Positions 26,550-38,600 of a stretch of 64,000 nucleotides of DNA are shown here, in pieces. The notes beneath the pieces are model-generated. The model was not told the DNA's origin, searched no databases, and saw nothing but the letters and a program-made list of their open reading frames with translations. The translations under genes were made by a program, and so were the position numbers. The number at the start of each line of letters is the position of its first letter. The stretch's first letter is position 1. The DNA comes from Tetraselmis striata (lineage: Eukaryota > Chlorophyta > Chlorodendrophyceae > Chlorodendrales > Chlorodendraceae), in contig VCJN01000709.1 of NCBI GenBank assembly GCA_006384855.1, positions 1 through 64,000 on the forward strand, written 5' to 3'.

Positions 26550-27450
26550 CTATCTTGAGCGCATTGCGAGCTTTCCCCTGCCCCTTTTCTCAGCAGCCCC
26601 CACCCTCCGGCCCGCTGCTACGCAGCACCTTCGAGGCCAACCACGGCAGCCCGGCGTCGCCAGGCATACCTCGGCCCCTCCGTTTCTGCTTTCAAGAACT
26701 CAGCCAGCGAGTAAGCACCCCCCCCCCCCCCCCCCCCACCTTTCCAACCTAGCTCGCCCCCCCCCGACTCCACAACCGCCGCCGGGAGCCGAGTATACGT
26801 GTGTTGCTCCTTTTTCTCTCTGGATGAATGGGTTCGGTGCTAGCCGGCACCACCTCCCCGCCATGTTCCACACCCGCAGTATTCTTTCGAAGTACCGAGA
26901 TCACATACAGCTACCTTGTACTGGTTTGCTGGCCTGTCGCCTCTGCGCGACTCTTGCGCCGAAAGCCGGCGTCTCGCCCGCCCTGTGCTGTCGGAGTGCG
27001 CGCAGCGCTCCAATTGCTCACGTGAGGCGTGGCCCATATTCGGCAATAAAGTACTGCGCCCCGGCCTGTGCCGACCTGGGAGGATGGCGGCGGGGGCGAG
27101 GGAGGCTGGGCACGCCTGCTCTTCTGCTCCAGCGACAGCGTAATGTTAGGGCGGCTTGGCGAGGGGTACTCGGAGGTGACGGGGCTGGCTTCGCTGTTCT
27201 CAGCCGATCTTGGCTGCACGGCATTTCGCCCGTGGTGTATGCTTGCGCTCCGTCTCGGGTCGCAGTTGCAGTACTTACCACTGCACTGGTCGCCTCGCGC
27301 GCCGCCCCCCCCCCCCCAACCTCATACTGGTATCCATAGCCCTTTAAGCCGGCCACTCTTGCGAGAAGTTGAGGATAGGCGTCCGCTTCTCCCATGCTCT
27401 CGCGGCATGCGCCCGACCGCTTGCCCGTGTCCGCGAAATGCTCCGGCGTC
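26550..27450 (-). CDS. Unidentified minus-strand gene, partial model
   Basis: Three candidate exons join with matching phases. The first, 27450-27279, contains TPEHFADTGKRSGACRESMG, AYPQLLARVAGLKGYGYQYE and a Gly run, with a perfect GTAAGT donor. The second is 27213-27076 (PRSAENSEASPVTSEYPSPS, SLEQKSRRAQ, Pro-rich; CAG acceptor and CAG|GTCGGC donor). The third is 26982-26915 (GRDAGFRRKSRAEATGQQ; CACAG acceptor and AAG|GTAGCT donor). A last exon may start near 26690 and stop at 26550. The middle part looks like a disordered Ser/Pro/Arg linker. No family was recognised and the 5' exons were not found. The opposite strand is also open here, so strand assignment rests mainly on splice sites and phase. 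Confidence 0.35.
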
Positions 27451-27504
27451 CTTAGATTTCTAGCGCTCGAAGGCGCCCAAGTTCGCCCCCCCCCCCCCCC
27501 CCCC

Positions 27505-27515
27505 CCCCCCCCGGG

Positions 27516-27550
<35 letters not shown>

Positions 27551-27555
27551 ACAGG
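27505..27555 (+). repeat. C-tract and (CT)n microsatellite
   Basis: A poly-C run (27486-27512) is followed by about 14 CT units and then GCCACAG, which would make a strong polypyrimidine-tract acceptor on the plus strand. A short open stretch after it (to a TAG at 27612) was not assignable to a gene. Confidence 0.7.
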
Positions 27556-27968
27556 CAGGCAGTGAAGACTCCGCTACCCAGCCTCTGCTCCAGCCTTACA
27601 TTGCTCCTCTAGATTCTACATCCGCAGGGCTCCGGAGAAACTGGAGAGTGGCAGCCCCCAGGAAATGTCATGCAGAGTGTATAGAGGGAGGTGGGGGTTT
27701 TTGAGGAGAGGGGGGGGGGGGGGGGGTGGGGGGTTTATTGGGGTGCAAGGGAGCAGAGTTGCGCTCCAACATGGCTATGCTGTGTGCCCTTCTGCGGTGA
27801 CGCCGTCCACATCGGTCCCTGCGGAAGGCGGGACTAAATCAGCCGCTGGCCTTGGGTTTGCTGCTTGATAGACGGCATCGAAGAAAGGTATCGCTTTTTC
27901 CTATCAACCTTTCCAAGAAATAACCTTTGCGCATTTTCCCTTCCCCACTCTCTCTCCGGCGCGCAGGC

Positions 27969-30212
27969 ATGGCGTCACGCATGCAGCTTGGCGTCGCGAC
28001 GCGGCGGCCGTCGGCGCCCCTCCGCGCCTCACCGCGGGCCCTTAGTTCCTCACACACGCAGCACAGCGTCGTCTCGGCGGGCGGCCCGCTGCGCCGGCGC
28101 GTCCCGCCCCCGGCGCTCGGCCGGCTAGCGGTTCGCGCGGGCGTGACGAACCCGGGCGAGGAAGCGGCGGACGAGGGCACTCGCCGGCTCGGCGGTTTCG
28201 ACGCCGCGATGCGGTTGCCGACGTCGGGTATGGCGAAGGGCCTCGGCAGTTTCAGCGGCGGTGCGACGCTCGAGCGCAGCAAGCTGGACATGAGCCAGAA
28301 GGTGACGCAGAGCGCGCCCAAGCTGGACGACGCCGGCGGCGGCGGCAACAACGGCGGCAAGATTTTCAACGGCGGCGGCGGCGACGGCGACGACGGCGAC
28401 GACGACGACTACTTTGACGACGGCGAGGACGGCGACGGCGAGGGCGGCGATGGATTTTTCCGCACCGTGCTGCCCGAGCTATACGACCAGGTCACCCTCA
28501 ACGCGGTGCTGTCGGAGTGGTTCCGCGCCGTCACCGACCTGCCGCTCGTACTGCGCCAGGCCGTCTCGATGGGCCTGTTTTCGTCCGCGCAGTTGGTGCG
28601 CCCTGGCCCGCCTGTCTGCCCATCCCAGAAAATCGACAAAAAGGTTTAGGTGGCATGCACTTTTCGCCGTGCACGATGAATGGACAGGCTGGTCCTGCAG
28701 ACCGTGTCTTGTCACACTCACTGCGCCCCCAGCACCCAATGCGCACATGCATGTATAGCAAGAACGACTTCTATGGGGGATAAAAACCCAGACCCCCCCC
28801 CTTCCTCCTCCTCCCCCCCCCCCCCCCCCCCCCACCAAAACCCAAAAAAAAAAAACACTTCCTCCCCATCCCCCTTCCGAGACCAGCCAACCACCACCAC
28901 CGCCACCATGTTCTATCTTTGGGTTGCCCGACATGGACATATAATTGTGCGGCGTTCACCGTGAGAGCCCTGGAGGAGCATGGGAGGGGGGTCAGGAACC
29001 GGCCAGAATGGGCATTCAGTGGGCAAAGCGCGGCTCCCGGGAAGGGGCCAAAAGGGGGGGGGGGGGGGTTCACCTGCGCATCTTATTGGTACAAAGTGTT
29101 TGCATAGCCCTCTCGCGTTATGACACTTGTGTTGGATTTTGATTTAGAGGTTGTGGTTTAGCGGCACCAGCCCCCCCCCCCCCCCCCCCCCCTCCCCTCC
29201 CCCCTTTGATCTGTCAGCTTTGCGATGCGGCCGGGGATCTGACGCGCTCCGTGGGTTTCTGCAGGTGCGCTTCCTGAGCATGGACGTGCGGCCGAGCATG
29301 GCGCGCAGCGTGAGCCGCACCATGTCGCCCGGCCTGTCGCGCGAGTTCATCGGCCGGCTGATGGCGGACCCCGCCTTTGCGCAGAAGCTGCTCATCGAGC
29401 AGGTCATCACCTGCGGCGGCAGCGTCTTCGTGGAGTGGCGGCAGCGCGGCGACAATTTCGTGAAGGAGCTGGACTACGTGGCCGCCAACACGCTCACGCT
29501 GTGCGCCGCCAACGCCGCGCTCGTGTGGACGGTCGCGCCCAACCGCAGCTACGGCGCCGCCAACAAGCTGCCGTGGCAGAGCACGCTGAGCGGCCTGCCC
29601 AACAACGTGTTTGACAAGAGCGGCCCGCTGCGCGCGTACACCAACGGCACCCGCGCCGCCGGCTTCTTCGCCAAGGCCGCGGAGCTGAGCGCCATCGGCG
29701 TCGTGGCGGGCGCCGCGCAGGCCGGCCTGGGGCACGGCATCACCGCGCTGCGCCGCACCCAGGACAAGTCCTTTTCGCCCACGGTGCCCGTGCCGGACGT
29801 GGCGCGCGCCAGCATGGGCCTCGGCGCCTTCATGGGCATCAGCGCCAACGTGCGCTATCAGATGATGGGCGGCGTGGACCGCTACCTGTTCGACCACTCC
29901 ACCATGCTGTGGAGCTACCTCGCCGTGAGCAGCGCGCTGCGCACCGCCAGCCAGGCGGTCGGCAACGGGACGCGCCTCATGTGGCAGGGCCTGCCCACGC
30001 AGCTGACGCCGCTCCACCAGAGGCGCCGCCGCGTGGTGCGCCGCGTGGTGCGGAAACCCGCGCCCGCCGGCGCCGCTGCGTCGCCGAGCCGCACCGCCGG
30101 CGCGGAGGAGGTGCCCGCGCGCCACGCCGCCGCCGGCTTCCAGATGTCGGCTGGCAGCGGCTCCGGCATGCCGCCGCCCCCGATGGCCGTGTCTCCCCCC
30201 AGCGTGGCTTGA
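27969..30212 (+). CDS. RETICULATA-related plastid membrane protein (DUF3411), two exons
   Basis: Exons 27969-28595 and 29265-30212 join in phase and give 524 residues. The start at 27969 (MASRMQLG) follows a long pyrimidine run ending in CAG, suggesting a 5' UTR intron; an upstream in-frame ATG at 27927 lies inside that run and is less likely. The first 90 residues are Arg/Ser/Ala-rich, as in a plastid transit peptide. Residues of about 120-155 are a Gly/Asp-rich acidic linker. From about 162 the conserved DUF3411 domain begins (FFRTVLPELYDQ, then DVRPSMARSVSRTMSPGLSR) with several hydrophobic segments (around AANAALVWTVAPN, SAIGVVAGAAQAGLG, GAFMGISANVRYQ). The tail is Arg/Pro/Ala-rich. RETICULATA-family proteins sit in the plastid envelope and affect leaf mesophyll development in plants; the biochemical role is unsettled. 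A TGTAA motif lies about 70 bp past the stop. Confidence 0.92.
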
Positions 30213-31206
30213 GCCAGGCTAGGCGTGCAGCTGCGGAGACGCGGCGCCTCTGCCCCCCCGCCCCGCAGCGCCCCGCGTTTTGTAACGAAGAATGATTCAA
30301 CAATATAATGATCACATCGCTGCCCCTCCCTCGCCTCGGCATCCACCGCATAGCCTGTTCTGTGTCGCTATCCTGGACGTTCCCGCTCATGCCCTTATCG
30401 CATGCAGCGGTGAACAAGAAGAAGCCGGTGTATTGACTTCTTCCGGTCGTGGGACCCGTCTCCTTTTCATTTGTAATTTGTTACAGCTGGACCGAGCTCT
30501 TTTTGTCTTGACAAGCTGTCTACCCAGCATCAGGAAAGGGCCCGCCCCTGACCAACCGGCATAGGGTCTGCTAATTAAAGTGCTGAGGGTTGGGGCCGCT
30601 GTCGGCCAAGTGGTTATGTTCAGTACATGTAGGTAGGCGCGGAAGGGGGAGAGGGGGGGGGGGGGGGGGGGGAAGGGTGCTTGATTACAGTTTCCCTATG
30701 TTCCGCATACCTAGGGACATGCTCGATTCCATCAGCAGGATCGTGATGGCAACAGCAGCATCGCAGATGGCCGCTGTGCCGGCGGCTGCAACAGGACTTC
30801 ATGCTACTGTTAAACCCCCCACCCCTCTTTTATGGGCCCAAATAGTCACAGCGAGTGACGAGGGCCTTGCTTGACAGTTTCCGGCATTACATTTTGCCTG
30901 GTCTTAACAGGGGCATCTGGTCTGCGGCTCTCTCCACATGGACGCACACAAAGCACAGGAGGAGGGGGGGGGGGGGGGGGGGGGGCTCATGAATGAATCA
31001 TATATTACAAGAGAGCATGAGAAGCTCAGTGCTGGCGGCTGCGGCGCGTATTTCCAGGGTATATCGCATAGCGACTACATACCCGCCTTCACAGAGTATT
31101 CGTCCCAGTACATGCTCATCTACATCAATGCACGAAGCAACCAGTGCGCGGCACGTGTTACTTTGCTCAGGATAGATGCGGCTGTGCGTATTGGCAACAG
31201 CCTCGT
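30213..31206. other. Intergenic between RETICULATA-like gene and unidentified membrane protein
   Basis: The two genes converge here. The stretch contains TGTAA at about 30281, two poly-G tracts (30651-30672 and 30963-30985) and short open frames only. Confidence 0.5.
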
Positions 31207-33508
31207 CTAGCGCTCACCGCCTCCCTCTGGCCAGTCGACCGGGAGGCCAACCACAGCCACCCGGGAGATCCGCACCCCGATGTCGTCAAAGGTGACACGG
31301 CGGCGCCGCCGCCCTTCCGCCACGCGACCACCTCACCGCCGGCCCCCATCGCGAAGTGCGCCTCCCTCTCATCGGAAGCGGTGTCGGTGCCTGGCGGAGC
31401 TAAGGGGTCGACGCCCTCGGCAATGAAGTCGTCCTTCTGGAAGACCGTCCCATCGCCATCCTGGAAGGTGAACCCTGGCCCCAGACGGTCCTGCAACAGG
31501 TACTCGCGCGAGAAGCTAGGCGACCCCGCGTTCGGCGTCACCGTGGCCCCAGGTGGGCGGCCGATCAGGTTGTGGTACGCGGCGACCCGACGGAAGCGGC
31601 CCCAAGCCCGAGATGACCGGAAGTCGGAGCACCGGAGCAGATGCGAGACCCGCCAGCCGGCGCCCGGGACCTGGACGAGGTGCGCCACCGTGGCGACGGT
31701 CCAGGGGGAGTCGTCCAAGTCTCGGCGGCCATCGGACCACAGGACCGCGACCCCGGCCGCCGGGTCGATGGACCACTCGCGCGAGTTCACCTCAGCCCAG
31801 AGGACGTCCCCGGAGTCTCCATGCCAGTAGAAGGGCCCATAGAGGAGCCGCTCGTTGATCCCGCCCAGTATGGCCGCCACGACCTGCGGCGCCGTCCACG
31901 TGACGTTGTCCCCCGAGTCAAGGGTGGCCTCGCGCGTGAAGGCCTTGTACACTTCTCCACGCACGAAACTGGGCCGCGTGCCGCGGTTCATCTCGGAAAA
32001 GTCTGCGCCCAGGACCATCAGCATCTGCTCCAGCGTCCTCTGGATCGCCTGTCGTGCGGTCGCGTTTGTTGTCGGCGTCGCCGGCGGCGGCGCTGGCGGA
32101 GGTGGAGGGGGAGGGGGAGACGGCGGTGACAGGCGTGTTGTGCGAGGCAATGATGGGAGTGGCGGCTGTTGGTGACAAGGTCGGCATGGGGCTGCTGCTG
32201 GGGGCGGGAGGACGTGGCAGAGGCATTGCTCCACCAGCGGCGCGGGTGGCTGGCACGGTAGCGTTTGGTCTCGCGGTTGCGGCGGCTGCTCTCCTGGTCG
32301 TATGCTGCGAGGAGACTGCTGCCGGACGTCGGTCATTCCGCTTGAAGCTGCAGTGCAATCGCAGCTGCTCTCCTGGCAGAACGCATGGGGCACAAGACAA
32401 TAAATTGGTTAGAAGAATCGAGATGGGCCCGCAGTGCCTGGCCGAGAGCGGCGGGGTGGCTGTTCGAGACCACAGACGCCCAAACAGTCTATTTGAAAAT
32501 GGCAGAGGGACCCCACCCGGCAGGCAGGATACCGCATCATCGAACCAGGCTGCAAAGGTGCTGTGCATTTGCCCTCGCAGGTGGTGCGCATTGGGCCGGA
32601 GGAGCAGTCCGCCAGACGGCAGTTAACGTGGATGGGTGGCTAATACTTACTACGTACGCTGTCGTTATGGTGTGCCTCATGGGACTTTGGCGGCTACTGG
32701 TGATGCCTCATCGGCTGGGTGTCATTGTCCGCGAGGGAGAGCCTCTTCGCAAGTGGCGGTGGGCACCGGGCGGGACAACCACAATTTACGGCATCACGTA
32801 TGGGTAGGCGGGTCGCCATAATATGATGCCTCGTTTCATGACAGCTGCTGCACAGTGCTTGCACAGTTAAATTCTCGGCTGGGTGTCATCACTTGCCCGG
32901 GGGGGGGGGGGGGGGGGGGGGTCTGGTAGTTATGGCCTCTGTCCGCTCGCCATCCCCCTCCTGAATACTGTGGGATTGTGCGGCCCATGCAACATTTCTA
33001 TTTACCTGGCCTCTGCAGGCTGGTATGGGGTATAAGCGGAAGTGCTTCCTATCTGTACACATATCGCGATGTGTGTCGGTCACTATGAGAGGCTGTACGG
33101 TTTGCGACAATCCTTGCCCCCGGTTCCTGCCCGGGCACACCGAGCATCTCGCGAGCTGCCCTGGCGGGGCGCGGATTCTTCACGACATGTCATCATGACA
33201 TCGTGTATTTCGTCATGAAGTAATCCCGATCCACACCATATGTTTTCTCGCTGATATGCCTTGTACTTGTATATGCAGCCATTTACCCCATGCACCTGCG
33301 TACCCAACAGGGATGTACCTGATGCGCTACATGTGCATCTCTCTTGGCACAGGGATGGCTTGTCGAAGGCATAATGTCAAACCTATGCGCAAATGCCATA
33401 TCCAGACCTATGCCGCCCTGGCGCAACTCTCCCACGTGCTCTGTTTTGTACTCGTACATCTATGGATGCACGGGTATCTTCTCTGATGGGGTGGGCTGAT
33501 GGTGTTAT

Positions 33509-33548
<40 letters not shown>

Positions 33549-33844
33549 GTTGAGGGGGCGGGTTTTGGCGACGAGTGACGAGGAGGTGCCCACCTTCGGG
33601 TCGCCGGCCACCGCTCTGCCGCCGGCGGTCGGGGTGCGCCTCCCTACCAGATAGCCCGCCCCGAAGGCGGCCGCCAGCAGCGCCGCCACCGCCACGCCCA
33701 GGACAGCGGCGCGCAGCACGCGACGGCATGCCGATTTCGGGTTTTTGTCACCGCGCATCGCCTCCCCGAGTGCGCCGCCTCCGTCCTGTGCTCCAACTCC
33801 AGGCCAGTGAAGTCCGACTCTTCAAGGCTGTCCATTATATGCAC
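31207..33844 (-). CDS. Unidentified single-pass membrane protein with Pro-rich stem and globular domain
   Basis: The first exon (33758-33594 with ATG at 33758) encodes a basic N-terminus and one hydrophobic helix (VLGVAVAALLAAAFGAGYLV), ending at an AAG|GTGGGC donor. After an intron of about 1.2 kb containing a 37-base G tract, the second large exon (from a CTGCCAG acceptor near 32376) carries a Pro/Thr/Ser-rich stretch and then about 240 residues of ordered sequence (LEQMLMVLGADFSEMNRGTR, WTAPQVVAAILGGINERLLY, FYWHGDSGDVLWAEVNSREW). This layout is that of a type II membrane protein with a lumenal domain, but no family was recognised. Two frame breaks are suspected. An upstream frame (MDSLEESDFTGLELEHRTE, from 33838) would fuse to the first exon after a one-base shift. 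A one-base shift near 31305 gives a more protein-like end (VTFDDIGVRISRVAVVGLPV, stop at 31207) than the uninterrupted frame, which stops at 31167. Confidence 0.5.
33511..33547. repeat. 37-base G homopolymer
   Basis: An uninterrupted G run on the plus strand (C on the sense strand of the gene), about 45 bases inside the intron from the donor at 33593. One of the longest of several dozen such tracts in the window. Confidence 0.95.
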
Positions 33845-35023
33845 CTAGCTTTCCACATCAGGACTCGCACACGACGAGCGCGCCACCGCCACTCTGCCTG
33901 CTTTAATATTATGAGCGACGACTAAACGACTGCATCACTTTCATCTTGCTGTACTTCATAGTGCTCGACTGCCGCGAAGGGCTTATCATCATAGTTTGTA
34001 AAGTGCGGGCAGACGACAGGACCACTCCGGCGCCGCCGGCTCGTAACAAGTATCACTTCGGAACAACAGTTTGCTGCCCTTGCCGGGCGGTGGCGCGGCC
34101 TCGCCAATAGTGCGGATTAAGGCGTGTGGCTGGACTGGCGTTGCTGGTACACGACTATTAAGGCGTGCTGGGATCCAGCTCCGTCGGATACGATAGTAGT
34201 ATTGCCTGGAGAGGGTTGTTGCGTCTCGCTGCGACAGGACATATCTAACTGTCGCTCCTATGGGGTTATTGGTAGTCTATGGTGCGTGCGGCTATGTGGG
34301 AAACATCATTCGTCTGCTCCATATAATCATATTCGGGTGGTTTCTTGATCGCCTTTTGCAGCTAGCTCATGTAACAATATAATCATATTCGAGTAATGGT
34401 AGTCGCTACGACCGTAGGTAGACAGGGTACCCGTAGCAGCAGCCGTATTATCCGCCGTATTACCCCGGTATTACGTTCGCTGTAAGTTACTGTCGCTGTA
34501 AATTACTGTCGCTGTATTACTGATGTCGCTGTAAATAATATATAATAATGGATAATCGGTACCCGTATGTCTAGCAGCACTCGTAAGGACTCGCAGATCC
34601 AGGCAATACAGTAGGTACGTTTACAAAACTTTCCGAATACTACCGGTTATAGTGGTCTATAAAATACGCGAAACGAATAGCGAAAATAACACGAAAGAAT
34701 GTTCGCTTTTACAGCAACTATATACTACACAATTCAGTATAGCGCGCGGAATGTCAATATCAGCAGCAATAGCCTGGGATATTTCAAATTCAAATGGAAC
34801 GTCGTCGTCGTCAAATACAACCGCCCCACGGCCGGTCCGGTGCTCCCGCCCCTCGCCGCCCAGCAGTTCCTCCTCTCGTCGCAGACCCGCCTCTCCATCC
34901 CACGACGCACCCGCAAAAGCGCCACCCCCCGGACCGCACCGTCGCGCGCGCAGCTTCGGATATCCCAGCCTCCAGCCTGACCGGCGCTCACCCTGAGCAC
35001 TCCCCCCTCCCAGCGGAGGTACG
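33845..35023. other. Divergent intergenic region upstream of POLA2
   Basis: No supported gene. The stretch becomes AT-rich around 34.3-34.8 kb with short repeats (CGCTGTAA-type units near 34.49-34.54 kb). A TATAAAAT at 34659-34666 lies about 360 bp upstream of the POLA2 start and could serve as its TATA box, but the distance is long. Confidence 0.4.
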
Positions 35024-35636
35024 ATGGACGGCGCCGCGCTGTTGCCGGCCTTCAAGCTAAACCACTTCAAGTTTGCGGAGCCCTCGCTCGCCGGTGACGT
35101 CGCCAGCGCTGCGCTCGCCGCCGGATATCTGGACCCCTCGGAGGTCAGCGACGAATATGAGGCGTTCATGTTCTCCAGGTGAGCCCGCGCCGGGCTGGGT
35201 TAACGGGTTTCAGGGGTACCCTCGCTGAGGGCAGCGGGCCGTGGTGCCGCTATCCCATTGGTCGGCAGAGACAGAGGCAGAGGCAGAGGCCGGCCCCCCT
35301 CTCTCCCCTCCTCCCCCGGGGCCAGCCCGCGCCCGAGGCCTCACCGTCGACGCTTGTCGCGTCGGTGCTGAGCGCGCGGTCCCGATGGCGCCTGTTGTTG
35401 GCAGGGCCAAGGTGGCCGACACGGTGACGAAGGACCTGGTGGCGGCCTTCAAGACGCATCTGCGCAAGCACCAGCGGCTGCCGGGTAAGGAGAACGCGGA
35501 GGCCGCCTTCCAAGACAAACATGGAGAGGTACGCCCTTGCCCAAGCAGTCGGTAGGCAACCTGTTCAATCATCTTTCATCACCAACAGAACGACGGCAAC
35601 TCCCCGTTCAGGGTGAAAGAAAGGGGGAAGGAGCGA

Positions 35637-35672
<36 letters not shown>

Positions 35673-38600
35673 GTCTGTTAGTCTCTTGTCAAAGGCGCGT
35701 AGGTAGGGCAGTATTATGGTGCCTCAGGTATGGCCTACAGTGTCTGCCACGACGCATATGCATCAGGGGTGTTTGCCTACACACCCCCCTGAGTCGATGT
35801 TCCTCTTGACCCGCGCAGCCTCGCGGCAGTGATCACGCCCACCAAGACGCCCGGCCGCCCGAGCAAGCGCAAGAGCTCCATCGACGCGGGCAGCTTCAAG
35901 ACCCCGGCGCCCGCCAGCGGCGGCGGCCCCTCCCCCCTGTCCGCCTCCAAGACGCCCGGCGGCGCGGCGGCTCTCCTCACCGCCACCCCTGCCAGCGCCT
36001 TCCGCGCCCGCACGCAGGTGGGCGCTCGTATACCCCCCCACCCCCTCCCATCCCCTCTCCTCACCCCCACCCCCTCCAATCTGTGCCATGCGGCACTATC
36101 TTCTGCACACACACACACACACACACCCCCGCCCCCCCTTCCTCCCCCCAGGCCACAATAATGTAGGCCCTCTGAAGCGGCGGATAGCCATGCGCTGTCA
36201 TGTTGATGATAGTTGGCTGGCATGCCTCGCAGGGCGGGAAGGTGCAGGCGCAGCTGAACCCCGAGCTGGAGGCTATGCCGGGCAGCGCCCAGGTCGGGCT
36301 GCTCCCCTGTAGCTCCCCGCCCTTTCATTCCATCACCCCCGCCTTCCCCTTTTCCCATCTATCTCTCTCTCTCTCTCTCTCTCTCTCCCTGTTTTTGTCC
36401 ACCGCTGATTTCCCCCTGTGCTGTCAGGCGGGGGCGCTCAAGGTAGAACCCATCGGCGAGGGGCTATCAGAACACGCGCGCTACATTGGCGACACGCTCA
36501 AGAGCAAGGTGGGGGCGGAGGGGGAAGGGCTAGGGGAAGAAAAGGGGGGGGAGGGGGGGGGGGGGGGGGGAACTTCGGCTCGGGCCGCCCTCGTGAGGGC
36601 TCAAACCTGCCAGCCTGGCCACATGCTACCGCAGAGGTCTGCGCAGCTGTGGCGCAGGCAAGTAACTGTTGGGATGCTCACAAGGAGGGAAGGAGGGGAG
36701 GTTGACGGATTGGCGTGGGCTGTGTGTGCCGCAGGCGATGTTTGTGGAGTCGCGCATTCTCGGGTTCATGGCCGCAGTGGAGGCGGCCGGCGGCCCATCG
36801 GCGACGTTCCCGGTGTCGGCGCCCTCCCAGGTGCAGATGTGACCCTTTCCTTGATATACCCACATCCCTTCTCTCGGCTCTCCGTTTGCCTCCCTTGCCC
36901 CCCCCCCCTCCACCTTCCTCATCGCATGCAGCAGAGCCCCCACGCCGCTTTGCGCTGCCGGCACGCAGGAGCCGGTGTATGTGGCTGGCCGCATCACGTG
37001 CGACTCGGACGGCAAGCTCAACGAGCAGTCGGCCATGCTCGAGGGCAGCATGCAGCACTCGGGCGGCGCCAGTGTCAAGCTCGACCTCTCCAAGGTTGGC
37101 GGCGGGGCAGCGAAAGATCTTATGTTTGATTAAATCGAGTCGGCGGGGGATCCTGCTTGCGCGGCGGCTGTCGTCTCGCTCGACTGGGGGTTGCCGCTGT
37201 GCCGCTGACGCTGCGCGGGGGTTTTTCGCGCCTACCGGCGGCTGCAGGTGCCCTCGTATAGCCTGTTCCCGGGGCAGGTGGTGCTGGTGGAGGGCACCAA
37301 CCCCACGGGCCGATGCATCACCGCCACCAGCATCGTCAGCGCCGTGCCCGCCGCCGCGACGCCGACCGAGCCACGGCAGGTGGGACCCCCCCCCCCCCCT
37401 CCCCCCCCCCCCCCCCCCGCCCCCGCCGCGCGCGCTGTCGCCGTTGTCCTCTTCGATTCTGTGAGACGGGCCGGGCTGCCGACACTGACGACCGCTCGGG
37501 CTGTCGCCTCGCCCAGGTTTCCCCGCACAGCGTCGTCGCCGCCTGCGGGCCGTTCAGCACCTCCGAGAACCTCGCGTACGAGCCGCTGCAGGTGCGACGA
37601 CTGTTTGCACCCCGAGGAGAAACGAAGCAGGGAGGGTGAGATTGTTGACGACGGCAGGGGCTGAACTCCTCGGTGTCGACCCCCTCATGCAGGAGCTGCT
37701 GGAGTACTGCACGCGCGAGGCGCCCGGGCTGCTGCTGCTGATGGGCCCCTTCGTGGACGTGGAGCACCCCGCCGTCGCCTCGGGCCAGCTCGACATCACC
37801 TTCGACGACCTCTACGCCGCACAGGTCCCCCCCCCCCCCCCCCCCCCCCTTCCTTCCTTGTCTCCGTGGGATAAGCTAACCGCGACGGGACGAGTGGCAG
37901 TAGTGCGTGAGCCAATGTAATTCAATTGCGAGCGCTCTCGGCAGGTTGATCGGTAGCTCGCACGGCCGTCCAGCTGCGCGCTAAGCGGATGCCTCGCCCT
38001 GCGATCGCCCAGGTGCGTGACCACGTGGAGACCTTCCTGCAACGGCGCGATTGCTCGACGCGCGTGGTGTTGGTGCCGGCGCAGCGCGACGTGCACCACC
38101 ACCCGGTGTTCCCGCAGCCGCCCTTGTCGGTGTGCAGCCCTCCCCCCCTCCCCCTTTCGCCGACTGCATTTTTCGCACCTACTTGTCTCGTCCCTCATCA
38201 CCGCCTAAATGCACCAGAACCTGAGTCCTTCCCCGCCCTCCTGCGCCGCCATCCCGCAGTCCGGCGCCTTTGACCCGCCGGGCGCGGTGTCGTGCCTGCC
38301 CAATCCCGCAAGCTGGACGGCGGGCGGCGTCGCGTACGGCGCCTGCACCACCGACGTTCTGCGCCACCTCAGCGCCGCCGACATCCGCAAGGGCGCCCAA
38401 GACCGCGTCGCCCAGCTGGCCTCCTATGCGCTCGACCAGGGCAGGTTCGCGCAGGCCGCCCGAACCAGGCAGGCCACAGGCCAAGAGGCGGGGCAGGCAT
38501 GTGTCGACGACCACGAACGATAGGGACTACCCCGACTGACCGTGGCCCTTGACTTCAGTCGACCCCTGGACGTTGTCCCTCGGATTGCTGCGAGATTGCC

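Noticed and set aside
27068-27463. Plus-strand protein of 131 codons (LLFCSSDSVMLGRLGEGYSE)
   Set aside because: The peptide looks plausible, but the opposite strand gives three exons with matching phases and consensus splice sites, so the minus-strand model was preferred.
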